Source: Zeimonas arvi (GTDB taxonomy: Bacteria > Pseudomonadota > Gammaproteobacteria > Burkholderiales > Burkholderiaceae_E). From it: a DNA stretch of 64,000 bases. The stretch lies in the NCBI RefSeq assembly GCF_008039575.1, contig NZ_VDUY01000004.1, forward strand, positions 372,001 to 436,000. The letters run 5' to 3'. The position numbers and the translations under genes are program-made. Each line of letters begins with the position of its first letter. Position 1 is the first letter of the stretch. Positions 47,068 to 54,622 of the stretch are shown here, in pieces. A model generated the notes under the pieces. That model saw only the letters and a list, made by a program, of their open reading frames with translations, was not told where the DNA came from and did no database searches.

Positions 47068-47202
47068 ATTCGCGACAAACGGGGTTGCCCCCCGTGCGAG
47101 CGGCGAATGATAGCAGAATCCGCGGGCAGCCTGCCCGACGGCCCCGAGGTGGGCGGAGCGACGCGATCACCATGGCGGCGGGGGCTGTGTCCCGGCCGAA
47201 CC

Positions 47203-47208
47203 TATAAT
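47203..47208 (+). promoter_or_regulatory. -10 box (TATAAT) of the UbiH-like gene
   Basis: A consensus TATAAT ends 6 bases before ATG 47215, so the transcript probably starts at the A of the ATG. No ribosome site can fit between them. No good -35 is visible. Confidence 0.6.
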
Positions 47209-47214
47209 CGTCCG

Positions 47215-48564
47215 ATGACCGGCTCGCGCTACGCCTCGGTGTTCGACGTCGCTGTGGTCGGCCGCGCGGCGGTCGGCCTCGCGACCGGGCTCGCGCTCGC
47301 CCGCGCGGGTCTGCGTGTGGCCATGGTCGGACCCGATGCGGCGGGCGCCGAGACCGCGCGCTCCGCGCCGGGCCAGCCGGGGGCGGCCGGTTTCGTTGCC
47401 GCCTCGCCGCATGCGGCCGGCGACTGGGACAACCGGGTCTTCGCGCTGTCGCCGTCGTCTCGGGCGCTGCTCGAGTCGCTGGGCGCCTGGCAGGCGATGG
47501 ACGCCGAGCGGATCGCGCCGGTCCACGACATGCGGATCTGGCCCGAGGCCGCGGACGGCCCGTCCTCCGCCTTCGCGCCGAAGGCGATCCACTTCAGTGC
47601 CTGGCAGGCGGGCATCGACGCGCTGGCCTGGATCGTCGAGAACCGCAATCTCACCCGCGCGCTGGCCCAGGCCTGCCGCTTCGCCGGCTTCGCCACCTTC
47701 GATTCGCCCCTCTCGGCGCTCGACCTCGAAGGGGATCCGGCCGCCGCCAGGCTCGTGCTCGGCGACGGCCGCACGCTGAAGGCGCGCCTGGTGGTCGGCG
47801 CCGACGGTGCGAGTTCGCGGGTTCGCGAGCTGGCCGGCATCGCCGGCTCGCTGACCGACTACCCGCAGCGCGCGGTGGTCGCCAACTTCGACACCTCGCT
47901 GCCGCATCGCGATTGTGCGTACCAGTGGTTCGGCGCCCACGGCATCCTGGCGCTGCTGCCCTTGCCGGCCGGGACTGGCCATGCGCAGCCGAGCGCGTCT
48001 GCCGCTGCGCCAACGGCTGTGCCGACAGGCCGCTGCAGCATCGTGTGGTCGGCGCCACACGCGCTGGCCGACGAGTTGCTGGCGCTCGAGCCGGCCGATC
48101 TGGCCGCGCGGGTCGAGGCGGTGTCGGGCGGCGCGCTCGGCCGGATGACCCCGATCGGGCCCGCGGCCGGCTGGCCGCTGCGACTCGGCAAGGTCGATTC
48201 GCTGGTTGCGCGCCGCGTGGCCCTGGTGGGCGACGCTGCCCACGTGGTGCACCCGCTGGCCGGGCAGGGCATGAACCTGGGTTTCGGCGACGTGCAGGTG
48301 CTCGCCGATACCCTGCGCGGGCGCGAGGCCCCGCGCGATCCCGGCGAGCTGCTGCTGCTGCGCCGCTACGAGCGCTCGCGCGCCGAGCCGGTGCTGGCCA
48401 TGCGTCTGGCCACCGATGGCTTGCAGAAGCTGTTCGATACGGGGTCGACCTTGTCGCAGGGACCGTTCGGCGCGCCGTTGGCGGCGTTGCGCGGACTGGG
48501 CTGGCGGGCCGTGGCAAGTTCGGGTCTGCTCAGGCGACTCCTGGTTTCACAGGCTGTCCGGTGA
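47215..48564 (+). CDS. UbiH/UbiF/VisC-family FAD hydroxylase
   Basis: A 449-residue flavin monooxygenase of the ubiquinone hydroxylase family. C-terminal FAD motif VALVGDAAHVVHPLAGQGMNLGFGDV (core GDAAHVVHPLAGQG, near 340) and the middle DG motif VVGADGASSRVRE are strong. The N-terminal dinucleotide motif reads VVGRAAVGL, with Ala where the second Gly of GxGxxG is expected. Ring position hydroxylated cannot be assigned. Start at ATG 47215, apparently leaderless; an upstream in-frame ATG at 47062 would read through the tRNA and is rejected. Followed by the dsbC-like gene, a usual pairing in Burkholderiales. Confidence 0.9.
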   Translation: MTGSRYASVFDVAVVGRAAVGLATGLALARAGLRVAMVGPDAAGAETARSAPGQPGAAGFVAASPHAAGDWDNRVFALSPSSRALLESLGAWQAMDAERIAPVHDMRIWPEAADGPSSAFAPKAIHFSAWQAGIDALAWIVENRNLTRALAQACRFAGFATFDSPLSALDLEGDPAAARLVLGDGRTLKARLVVGADGASSRVRELAGIAGSLTDYPQRAVVANFDTSLPHRDCAYQWFGAHGILALLPLPAGTGHAQPSASAAAPTAVPTGRCSIVWSAPHALADELLALEPADLAARVEAVSGGALGRMTPIGPAAGWPLRLGKVDSLVARRVALVGDAAHVVHPLAGQGMNLGFGDVQVLADTLRGREAPRDPGELLLLRRYERSRAEPVLAMRLATDGLQKLFDTGSTLSQGPFGAPLAALRGLGWRAVASSGLLRRLLVSQAVR

Positions 48565-48595
48565 TCGCCGGGCGCCGCTTTTCGAGGAAGTTTTC

Positions 48596-49429
48596 ATGTC
48601 GTTGAAGTTCGCATCCGTCCGCGCGCCGTTCGCGCCTCGTTTCGCGCGTGCCGCCGGCTCCGCGCTCCGCCTGCCGCTGCTTGCGTCGCTGCTGGCGCTG
48701 GGCATCGCTGCCGGCTCCGCGCTGGCGCCGGCCGGCGAGGCGCATGCCCAGGCGGGCCAGCCGGCGCCCGAGGCGGTGACCGCCACCGTGCGCAAGGCGC
48801 TCGAGCCGGTGGTGCGCGGCCGCAAGGTCGACGAGGTGCGCCGCACGCCGGTACCCGGCATGTACGAGGCCCGAATCGGCAACGAGCTGCTCTACATCGA
48901 CGAGAAGGGCCAGTACCTGTTCTGGGAAGGCGACCTGATCGACCTCAAGGCGCAGCGCAACCTCACGCAGGAGCGGGTCGAGGAACTGATGGCGATCCGC
49001 TTCGAGGACCTGCCGCTCGATCTGGCGGTCAAGCAGGTGATCGGCAAGGGCACGCGCCGGATCGCGGTCTTCGAGGACCCGAACTGTGGTTTCTGCAAGC
49101 GGCTGCGCGCGGATCTCGTCAAGCTCGACGACATCACCATCTACACCTTCCCGATGGCCTTCCTGGCGGCGGACTCCGACTCCAAGGCCCGCAAGGCGCT
49201 GTGCGCGGCCGATCCGGTCAAGGCCTGGAACGAGTTGCTGCTGAGCAACCGCCTGCCGGACAACGCCGGCACCTGCAGCACTTCGATCGAGAAGGTCCGC
49301 GACCTGGCGCAGAAGCTCGGCATCACCGGAACGCCGGTGGTGTTCTTCGAGAACGGCAAGCGGCTGTCGGGTTACGAGCCGCCCGAGCGCTTCAGCCAGC
49401 GGCTGGCGAACAACTCCAGGAAGAGTTGA
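48596..49429 (+). CDS. dsbC: Thiol:disulfide interchange protein DsbC-like
   Basis: 277 residues. Periplasmic disulfide isomerase: signal peptide (about 1-51, LPLLASLLALGIAAGSALA core, cleavage after AHA), dimerisation domain (55-125) and thioredoxin domain with redox CGFC (C164, C167) and cis-proline GTPVVF. A second pair (near C201 and C223) matches the structural disulfide of DsbC. GAGGAAG before ATG 48596. Confidence 0.93.
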   Translation: MSLKFASVRAPFAPRFARAAGSALRLPLLASLLALGIAAGSALAPAGEAHAQAGQPAPEAVTATVRKALEPVVRGRKVDEVRRTPVPGMYEARIGNELLYIDEKGQYLFWEGDLIDLKAQRNLTQERVEELMAIRFEDLPLDLAVKQVIGKGTRRIAVFEDPNCGFCKRLRADLVKLDDITIYTFPMAFLAADSDSKARKALCAADPVKAWNELLLSNRLPDNAGTCSTSIEKVRDLAQKLGITGTPVVFFENGKRLSGYEPPERFSQRLANNSRKS

Positions 49430-49463
49430 GCGCGTAGACCCCGCGGGGCGCGCGCGGGGCGGC

Positions 49464-50615
49464 TCAGCGCGGCCGCAGAAGCCAGATGCGGCCGGGCTCC
49501 TTCATCAGCCCCGCCAGGCGCTCGGCCTGCTCGCCGGCGCCGAAGAAGATGTCGGCCCGCACGCCGCCCACGATCGCCGCGCCGCGATCCTGGCTCAGCA
49601 TCGCCCGGGCCAGCGGCCGCTGGTCGTCCGGATAGCGGGTCTCCAGGTACAGCAGCGCGCCCGGCGGCACGAAGCCCGGATCGGTCGCCACCGATCGCAT
49701 CGGCGTGAGCGGCACGCCCAGCGAGCCGGGCGGGCCGGCGTCGGCCGGCGTGGGCAGCTCGCGAAAGAAGATGTAGCGCGGGTTGCTTCGCATCACCTCG
49801 GTCGCCTGCGCGGGGTTGGCCCGCAGCCAGGCCTTGATGGCCGGCGCATCGACCTGCTCCCGCGCGAGCGCGCCGCGCGCGATCAGTTCCGCGCCGATCG
49901 CCCGGTAGGCCTGGCCATTGTGGTCGGCGAATCCCACGCGCAGCGTCGTGCCGTCGCGCAGTCCGACGCGGCCAGACCCCTGGATCTGCAGGAAGAAGGC
50001 CTCGACCGGGTCGTCGAGCCAGACGAGCTCCTGGCCGTCGAGCAGGCCGAAGCGCTCGATCTCGGCGCGCGCGGGGTAGGGCCGGCGCACGCCATCCACG
50101 ATGCGCCAGCGTGCATTGCCTTCGGAGAGCATGTCGGCCGGGCGCCGGTAGAGCGGCACCTGGCCGGGCGACTCGCGCTCGCGGCTGCCGGTCAGCACCG
50201 GCTCGTGATAGCCGGTGATCAGCCCGAGCGCATCGCCGTTCTCCCCGGCGAGCGGCCAGGCCTGGAAACGGCGCTCGATCCAGGCGCGCAGCGCATCGGT
50301 GCTGGCCGACACGTCGGGCAGTTCGGGGCACAGTGCGGGCCAGGGCTGGGGCGGAGAGCGCAGCGCGCATTGCCGGGCGAGCGCGCCGGCCAGGCCGTCG
50401 AGCCCGTCGCGCTGCCAGCCCGGGAGCTCGTCGACCGCGATCGGGCCGGCGGCGCTCGCGTCCCCGGCCGGGGCGTTCCGTGCGGCCGTGGTCGGCGCCG
50501 ATGGGGCGGCGCGGGTCGACTGGCCGAGCGCAGTGCCGGGCAGCGGGCCGATAGCCACTGCGAGCAGCCAGGCCACCGCCAAGGGCGCGCGCCGCCCGAA
50601 GCTAGAATCCCGCAA
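49464..50615 (-). CDS. mltA: Lytic murein transglycosylase MltA
   Basis: About 383 residues from a proposed TTG at 50615; no ATG or GTG fits near the signal. MltA cleaves peptidoglycan to 1,6-anhydromuropeptides. MltA domain: GLITGYHEPVLTGSRER and VPLYRRPADML, then IQGSGRVGLRDGTTLRVGFA; the C-terminal 3D domain has MLSQDRGAAIVGGVRADIFF with its Asp residues. The signal (LAVAWLLAVAIGPLPGTALG) lacks a lipobox Cys, unlike Escherichia coli MltA, so the protein is likely soluble or anchored by an uncleaved signal. Starts are divided from the 30-residue ORF by only 24 bases. Confidence 0.88.
   Translation of the reverse strand: MRDSSFGRRAPLAVAWLLAVAIGPLPGTALGQSTRAAPSAPTTAARNAPAGDASAAGPIAVDELPGWQRDGLDGLAGALARQCALRSPPQPWPALCPELPDVSASTDALRAWIERRFQAWPLAGENGDALGLITGYHEPVLTGSRERESPGQVPLYRRPADMLSEGNARWRIVDGVRRPYPARAEIERFGLLDGQELVWLDDPVEAFFLQIQGSGRVGLRDGTTLRVGFADHNGQAYRAIGAELIARGALAREQVDAPAIKAWLRANPAQATEVMRSNPRYIFFRELPTPADAGPPGSLGVPLTPMRSVATDPGFVPPGALLYLETRYPDDQRPLARAMLSQDRGAAIVGGVRADIFFGAGEQAERLAGLMKEPGRIWLLRPR
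50603..50608 (+). promoter_or_regulatory. -10-like TAGAAT ahead of the 30-residue membrane ORF
   Basis: TAGAAT would give a transcription start near 50615, leaving about 25 bases of leader containing GGAGG before the TTG at 50640. It lies inside the 5' end of mltA on the other strand. No clear -35. Confidence 0.4.
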
Positions 50616-50639
50616 CGACGATCGAACGGAGGTTCCGTC

Positions 50640-50732
50640 TTGGCCGACAGCTGGATCCTGTTTCTCGAAGCCGGTGGCGTGCTGGCCCTGATGCTGTTCT
50701 TCGTCTGGTGGACGATGCGCGGCAAGAAATGA
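50640..50732 (+). CDS. 30-residue single-helix membrane protein
   Basis: From TTG 50640 the frame reads ADSWILFLEAGGVLALMLFF then a WW pair and a basic end (RGKK), stop TGA at 50730. A GGAGG site ends 7 bases before the TTG, ideal spacing, and TAGAAT lies further upstream. One membrane helix with an acidic residue near the start and positive tail predicts N-out/C-in. No function known. It lies between mltA (divergent) and apaG (convergent). The start codon and shortness make it easy to miss. Confidence 0.65.
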   Translation: MADSWILFLEAGGVLALMLFFVWWTMRGKK

Positions 50733-50771
50733 GCGCCGCGCCCTCGGCAGGGAGCGCATCTTCCGCGCCCC

Positions 50772-51152
50772 TCAGTGCAGCGTGCGCGGCATGCTGAGCG
50801 CGAACTCCGGTATCGGCGCGTCGAAGCGGTGACCGTCCTCGGCCACGAAGAAGTAGCTGCCCTGCATCGAGCCGCTGGGCGTGCCGATCTGGCTGCCGCT
50901 GGTGTACTCGAAGCTTTGGCCCGGCTGCAGGAGCGGCTGGTGGCCGACCACCCCGAGTCCCTTGACCTCGATCAGCCGGCCTGCGTCGTCGCGGATCAGC
51001 CAGTGCCGGGAGATCAGCTGCGAAGTGACGTTGCCGGTATTGGTGATGCGGATCGTGTAGGCGAAGCCGTAGCGGCCCGCATCGGGGTCCGATTGTTCGG
51101 GCAGGTAGCGGCTCTGGACTTCGATCCGGATCTGGTAGCGCTTGTCCGACAC
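50772..51152 (-). CDS. apaG: ApaG protein
   Basis: A 126-residue beta-sandwich protein (fibronectin-III-like), also known as CO2+/Mg2+ efflux protein in old annotations; role unclear. [20 protein letters not shown] is the hallmark N-terminal stretch, followed by [17 protein letters not shown] and [12 protein letters not shown]. Start is taken as GTG 51152 ([12 protein letters not shown]), aligning with usual ApaG N-termini; upstream ATGs fall inside rpe. Divergent from rpe, as is common. Confidence 0.94.
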   Translation of the reverse strand: MSDKRYQIRIEVQSRYLPEQSDPDAGRYGFAYTIRITNTGNVTSQLISRHWLIRDDAGRLIEVKGLGVVGHQPLLQPGQSFEYTSGSQIGTPSGSMQGSYFFVAEDGHRFDAPIPEFALSMPRTLH

Positions 51153-51173
51153 GTGGGCTCGATGGGCGGTCGC

Positions 51174-51179
51174 TAGAAT
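51174..51179 (+). promoter_or_regulatory. -10 box (TAGAAT) of rpe
   Basis: TAGAAT preceded by GC gives a start near 51186 and a leader of about 28 bases before rpe. The same GCTAGAAT context occurs at 50601-50608. Confidence 0.5.
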
Positions 51180-51213
51180 GCCGGCGATTGTAGACCGCAC
51201 AACCGAGCCGCCG

Positions 51214-51909
51214 ATGAAATCCCGCAACTTCCGCATCGCCCCGAGCATCCTGTCCGCCGACTTCGCCCGTCTCGGCGAGGAGGTCCGCGCGATCGAGACG
51301 GCCGGCGCCGACCTGGTCCACTTCGACGTGATGGACAACCACTACGTGCCGAACCTCACCGTGGGCCCGATGGTCTGCGAGGCGGTTCGCCGCTGCGTGT
51401 CCGTCCCGATCGACGTACACCTGATGGTGCGGCCGGTCGACCGCCTGGCCGCCGACTTCGCCAAGGCCGGCGCGAACCTGATCACCTTCCACCCCGAGGC
51501 GTCGGAGCACATCGACCGCACGCTGTCGCTGATCCGCGAGAGCGGCTGCAAGGCCGGGCTGGTGTTCAATCCGGCCACGCCCTTGCACCACCTCGACCAC
51601 GTCATGGACCGGCTGGACATGATCCTGCTGATGTCGGTGAACCCGGGCTTCGGCGGACAGTCCTTCATCGCGTCGACGCTGCCCAAGATCGCCGCGGTGC
51701 GCGCGCGGATCGACGCCCATGTCGCGGCAGGCGGCCAGCCGATCTGGCTCGAGGTCGACGGCGGCATCAAGATCGACAACATCGGGGCGGTGGCGCGCGC
51801 CGGCGCGGACACCTTCGTGGCCGGCTCGGCGGTGTTCGGCGCGCCGGATCCCGACGGCGGCTATCGCGGCGTGATCTCGCGCTTTCGCGAGGCCCTGAGG
51901 GACGCCTGA
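51214..51909 (+). CDS. rpe: Ribulose-phosphate 3-epimerase
   Basis: 231 residues. Interconverts ribulose-5-phosphate and xylulose-5-phosphate (pentose phosphate/Calvin cycle). TIM-barrel motifs intact: [54 protein letters not shown] and LEVDGGI. Metal ligands (His and Asp in HFDVMDNH, Asp in EVDGG) present. First gene of a likely rpe-gph-trp supraoperon, interrupted by the fasciclin gene. Confidence 0.97.
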   Translation: MKSRNFRIAPSILSADFARLGEEVRAIETAGADLVHFDVMDNHYVPNLTVGPMVCEAVRRCVSVPIDVHLMVRPVDRLAADFAKAGANLITFHPEASEHIDRTLSLIRESGCKAGLVFNPATPLHHLDHVMDRLDMILLMSVNPGFGGQSFIASTLPKIAAVRARIDAHVAAGGQPIWLEVDGGIKIDNIGAVARAGADTFVAGSAVFGAPDPDGGYRGVISRFREALRDA

Positions 51910-51952
51910 GCGCGGATGCCCGGGCCGGCTTCATGGACTTGAAGTTCTTTAT

Positions 51953-51968
51953 GTGACTGAACGGTCAC
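51953..51968 (+). promoter_or_regulatory. Inverted repeat GTGAC-N6-GTCAC upstream of the fasciclin gene
   Basis: Perfect 5-bp arms in a locally AT-rich stretch 64 bases before the fasciclin ATG. Could be an operator or part of a promoter. No regulator is identified. Confidence 0.35.
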
Positions 51969-52031
51969 AATGAGGGTGCCCAGTCAAAAGGGCGTCCTCT
52001 CGATCCTCGTATCCACGCAAGGAGACCGTTC

Positions 52032-52493
52032 ATGAAGCTCTCGAAATTCGTCGCCGCCGCCCTGGTGGCCGGTGCCGCCACCGTCGCCCACGCCAAGGAC
52101 ATCGTCGACACCGCCGTCGGCGCGGGTTCGTTCAACACGCTGGTCAAGGCCGTGCAGGCGGCAGGCCTGGTCGAGACCCTGAAGGGCCCGGGTCCGTTCA
52201 CCGTGTTCGCTCCGACCGACGAGGCCTTCGCCAAGCTGCCGGCCGGCACGCTGGAGAACCTGCTGAAGGACAAGGAGGCGCTCGCCAAGGTGCTGACCTA
52301 TCACGTCGTGCCGGGCAAGGTCATGGCCGCCGACGTGAAGCCCGGCGAGGCGAAGACCGTGCAGGGCCAGTCGGTGAAGCTGTCCGCGATGGGTGGCAAG
52401 GTGATGGTCGACGACGCGAACGTCGTCGCCGCCGACGTGGTCGCCTCCAATGGGGTGATCCACGTGATCGACAAGGTGATCCTGCCCAACTGA
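52032..52493 (+). CDS. Secreted fasciclin (FAS1) domain protein
   Basis: 153 residues: signal peptide (1-21, [16 protein letters not shown] core) and one FAS1 domain. FAS1 hallmarks H1 ([19 protein letters not shown]) and H2 ([27 protein letters not shown]) are present. Extracellular or periplasmic adhesion-type fold; the function in bacteria is largely unknown. AAGGAGA before the ATG. Own promoter likely, since its upstream region is AT-rich with an inverted repeat. Confidence 0.95.
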   Translation: MKLSKFVAAALVAGAATVAHAKDIVDTAVGAGSFNTLVKAVQAAGLVETLKGPGPFTVFAPTDEAFAKLPAGTLENLLKDKEALAKVLTYHVVPGKVMAADVKPGEAKTVQGQSVKLSAMGGKVMVDDANVVAADVVASNGVIHVIDKVILPN

Positions 52494-52560
52494 CCCTCGT
52501 CCGCCGCCTGCCGGGTCGCCACGCGCGGCCCGGCGAACGGGTTCGCGGCCCGACCGGTGA

Positions 52561-52566
52561 GACAAT
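52561..52566 (+). promoter_or_regulatory. -10 box (GACAAT) of gph
   Basis: GACAAT ends 7 bases before the gph ATG (52574), so the transcript would begin at the start codon. The same hexamer and following CGC occur before rmuC. Confidence 0.4.
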
Positions 52567-52573
52567 CGCCTCC

Positions 52574-53260
52574 ATGAACAGGCGATTTCCCGCGCTCGGC
52601 GCGATCATCGATCTCGACGGCACGCTGCTCGACACGGCGGCCGATCTGGCGGCGGGCACCAACGCGATGCTCGCCGAGCTCGGCAGGCCGCCCCTTCCGG
52701 TCGAGGAGGTCGCCCGCTACGTCGGCAAGGGCGGCGAGGTGCTGGTGCACCGCGCCCTGACCCGTTCGCTCGACGGGCGAATCGACGCCGGCCTGGCCGC
52801 GCGGGCGATGGAGGCCTTCCTTCGCCACTACGCTCGCGAGAACGGCGCCCGCTGCCGGATCTACCCGGGCGTCGTGGAAGGGCTCGAGGCCATGCGGGCC
52901 CGCGGCCTGAAGCTCGCCTGCGTGACCAACAAGCCGCAGGCCTTCTCCGAATCGCTGCTCGCGGCCAAGGGCCTCGCGCCATACTTCGACATGGTCGTCG
53001 GCGGCGACCGGCTGCCCCGCCGCAAGCCCGATCCGCTGCCGATGCTGCACGTCTGCGAGCGCTTCGGCATCGAGCCCGGCCGCATGATCGCGATCGGCGA
53101 CTCGGACAACGACGCGGCCGCCGCGCGAGCCGCCGGCATGCCGGTGCTCGTCGTGCCCTACGGTTACAACGAAGGCCGTCCGGCGGACGCCATCGACGCG
53201 GACGGCGTCGTGGCCTCGCTCGCCGAGGTGCCGCCATTGCTCGAGGACGCCCAGCCATGA
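52574..53260 (+). CDS. gph: Phosphoglycolate phosphatase (HAD family)
   Basis: 228 residues. Dephosphorylates 2-phosphoglycolate. HAD motifs: DLDGTLLDT (nucleophile D13, D15), TNK (motif II, near 117), KPDP with the conserved Lys near 153, and GDSDNDAAAARAAG (motif IV, near 175). The cap domain is helical (20-85). ATGA overlap with the nitronate monooxygenase gene. The rpe-gph-trpE order is a betaproteobacterial trait. Confidence 0.94.
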   Translation: MNRRFPALGAIIDLDGTLLDTAADLAAGTNAMLAELGRPPLPVEEVARYVGKGGEVLVHRALTRSLDGRIDAGLAARAMEAFLRHYARENGARCRIYPGVVEGLEAMRARGLKLACVTNKPQAFSESLLAAKGLAPYFDMVVGGDRLPRRKPDPLPMLHVCERFGIEPGRMIAIGDSDNDAAAARAAGMPVLVVPYGYNEGRPADAIDADGVVASLAEVPPLLEDAQP

Positions 53261-54315
53261 ACCTTGCCGTGTCCCGCCTGCGCGAACTGCTCGGAATCGA
53301 GCTGCCCATCGTCCAGGCCCCGATGGCCGGCGTGCAGGCAAGCGCGCTGGCGGTAGCGGTGTCGAATGCGGGCGGGCTGGGCTCGCTGCCCTGCGCCATG
53401 CTCGCCCCCGACGCCCTTCGCAGGGAGCTCGAGACGATCCGCGCGCAGACGGCCCGGCCCTACAACGTGAACTTCTTCTGCCACCTGTCGCCCGAGCCCG
53501 ACGCCGGCGAGGAGGCTCGCTGGCGCGCCGCGCTCGAGCCCTGCTACCGGGAGTTCGGCATCGATCCGTCGGCCATCCCTGCGGGGCCGGGTCGCGCGCC
53601 GTTCAGCGAGGAAGCCGCCGCGCTGCTGGCCGAATTCGAGCCGCCGGTGGTCAGCTTCCACTTCGGTCTGCCTTCGCCCGAGCTGCTGGCCCGGGTCAAG
53701 GCCTGGGGCGCGAAGGTCCTGTCGTCGGCCACCACGGTGGATGAAGCGCGCTGGCTCGAGGCGCACGGCGCCGACGCGGTCATCGCGCAGGGGCTCGAGG
53801 CGGGCGGCCACCGCGGCCACTTCCTGTCCGGCGACCTCACCGCACAGCTCGGCACCCTCGCGCTCGTGCCGCAGGTCGTGCGTGCGGTCCGCGTGCCGGT
53901 GATCGCCGCGGGCGGCATCGCCGACGCGAACGCGGTGGCCGCAGCCCTCGCGCTGGGCGCGGCTGCCGTTCAGGTGGGCACCGCCTGGCTGCTGTGCCCG
54001 GAAGCCACCACTTCGGCCGTGCATCGCGCCGCGCTGAAGAGCGAGGCGGCGCGCCACACTGCGCTCACCAACGTGTTCACCGGGCGCCCCGCGCGCGGCA
54101 TCGTGAACCGGATCGTGCGCGAGATCGGCCCGCTGAGCGCAGCGGCGCCGCGTTTTCCGCTGGCCGCTTCGGCGGTCGCGCCCTTGCGCGCGCGCGCCGA
54201 GGCGCAGGGCAGCGGCGACTTCTCGCCGCTCTGGTCCGGCCAGAACGCGAGCGGCTGCCGCGAGATCCCGGCGGCCGAGCTGGCGCTGGAACTCGCGCGC
54301 GGCGCGATGGTATAG
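53257..54315 (+). CDS. Nitronate monooxygenase / NPD-type FMN flavoprotein
   Basis: A 352-residue TIM-barrel FMN enzyme of the 2-nitropropane dioxygenase family, detoxifying alkyl nitronates such as propionate 3-nitronate. Motif IVQAPMAGVQ (residues 18-27), GLPSPELL, the active-site His in QGLEAGGHRGHF, IAAGGIADANAV and GAAAVQVGTAWL for FMN phosphate. Its ATG overlaps the gph stop (ATGA). It lies between gph and trpE, not its commonest location. Confidence 0.93.
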   Translation: MNLAVSRLRELLGIELPIVQAPMAGVQASALAVAVSNAGGLGSLPCAMLAPDALRRELETIRAQTARPYNVNFFCHLSPEPDAGEEARWRAALEPCYREFGIDPSAIPAGPGRAPFSEEAAALLAEFEPPVVSFHFGLPSPELLARVKAWGAKVLSSATTVDEARWLEAHGADAVIAQGLEAGGHRGHFLSGDLTAQLGTLALVPQVVRAVRVPVIAAGGIADANAVAAALALGAAAVQVGTAWLLCPEATTSAVHRAALKSEAARHTALTNVFTGRPARGIVNRIVREIGPLSAAAPRFPLAASAVAPLRARAEAQGSGDFSPLWSGQNASGCREIPAAELALELARGAMV

Positions 54316-54316
54316 T
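54311..54316 (+). promoter_or_regulatory. Possible -10 box (TATAGT) of the trp operon
   Basis: TATAGT at the very end of the nitronate monooxygenase gene would start transcription near 54323, 37 bases before the candidate leader ATG. The -35 is poor. Confidence 0.4.
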
Positions 54317-54359
54317 CTCGCCGTCCCGAACACTCGACTCCGACATCCCCGGACTCCCG

Positions 54360-54440
54360 ATGCGTTCCCTTCCGGTCTGGCAAGTTTCGCGTTCCACGGC
54401 CCCCTGCTGGCGGCCGTGGCGCTGGTGGTGCTGGCACTGA
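54360..54440 (+). CDS. trpL: Candidate trp leader peptide (26 residues, 6 Trp)
   Basis: A short frame from ATG 54360 to TGA 54438 encodes Trp at positions 7, 17, 20, 22, 23 and 25, the density and clustering expected of a trp-operon leader peptide, 183 bases ahead of trpE. No strong ribosome site; GGAC lies 9 bases upstream. Caution: the TGG codons coincide with CTG-G and GTG-G words of an overlapping frame that itself looks like a hydrophobic peptide, so the enrichment might be a by-product. Confidence 0.5.
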   Translation: MRSLPVWQVSRSTAPCWRPWRWWCWH

Positions 54441-54454
54441 TTGCCCGCATCCCG

Positions 54455-54496
54455 GGCCGGCTCGCGCCGGTCCCGCCGCCGGCCTCCCTGGCCGGC
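54455..54496 (+). promoter_or_regulatory. Candidate attenuator: mutually exclusive hairpins before trpE
   Basis: GGCCGGC (54455-54461) and GGCCGGC (54490-54496) are identical and can each pair with GCCGGCC (54478-54484), giving an antiterminator-like 2:3 or a terminator-like 3:4 hairpin with a TCCCT loop. A small local hairpin (CCGGC-TCGC-GCCGG, 54457-54470) is a further option. No U-run follows, so termination would need Rho or be weak. Confidence 0.4.
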
Positions 54497-54622
54497 ATCC
54501 TGGCGGAGCAGCATCCCGCCACCGGACCGACACACCCGAATCCAGTACCCGCGCCGTGATACGGCGGCCCGCCCCGAGCGAGCGGCCGCACCGGAAACGG
54601 CGAGCCTCCGCAGAGGGACGAC

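Larger units (their letters stand above)
54316..54622. other. 307-bp trpE upstream region
   Basis: Between the nitronate monooxygenase stop and trpE. It holds the candidate trp leader, the hairpins and an overlapping open frame (CTG 54377 to TGA 54557) with a hydrophobic core, but no other supported gene. Confidence 0.7.
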
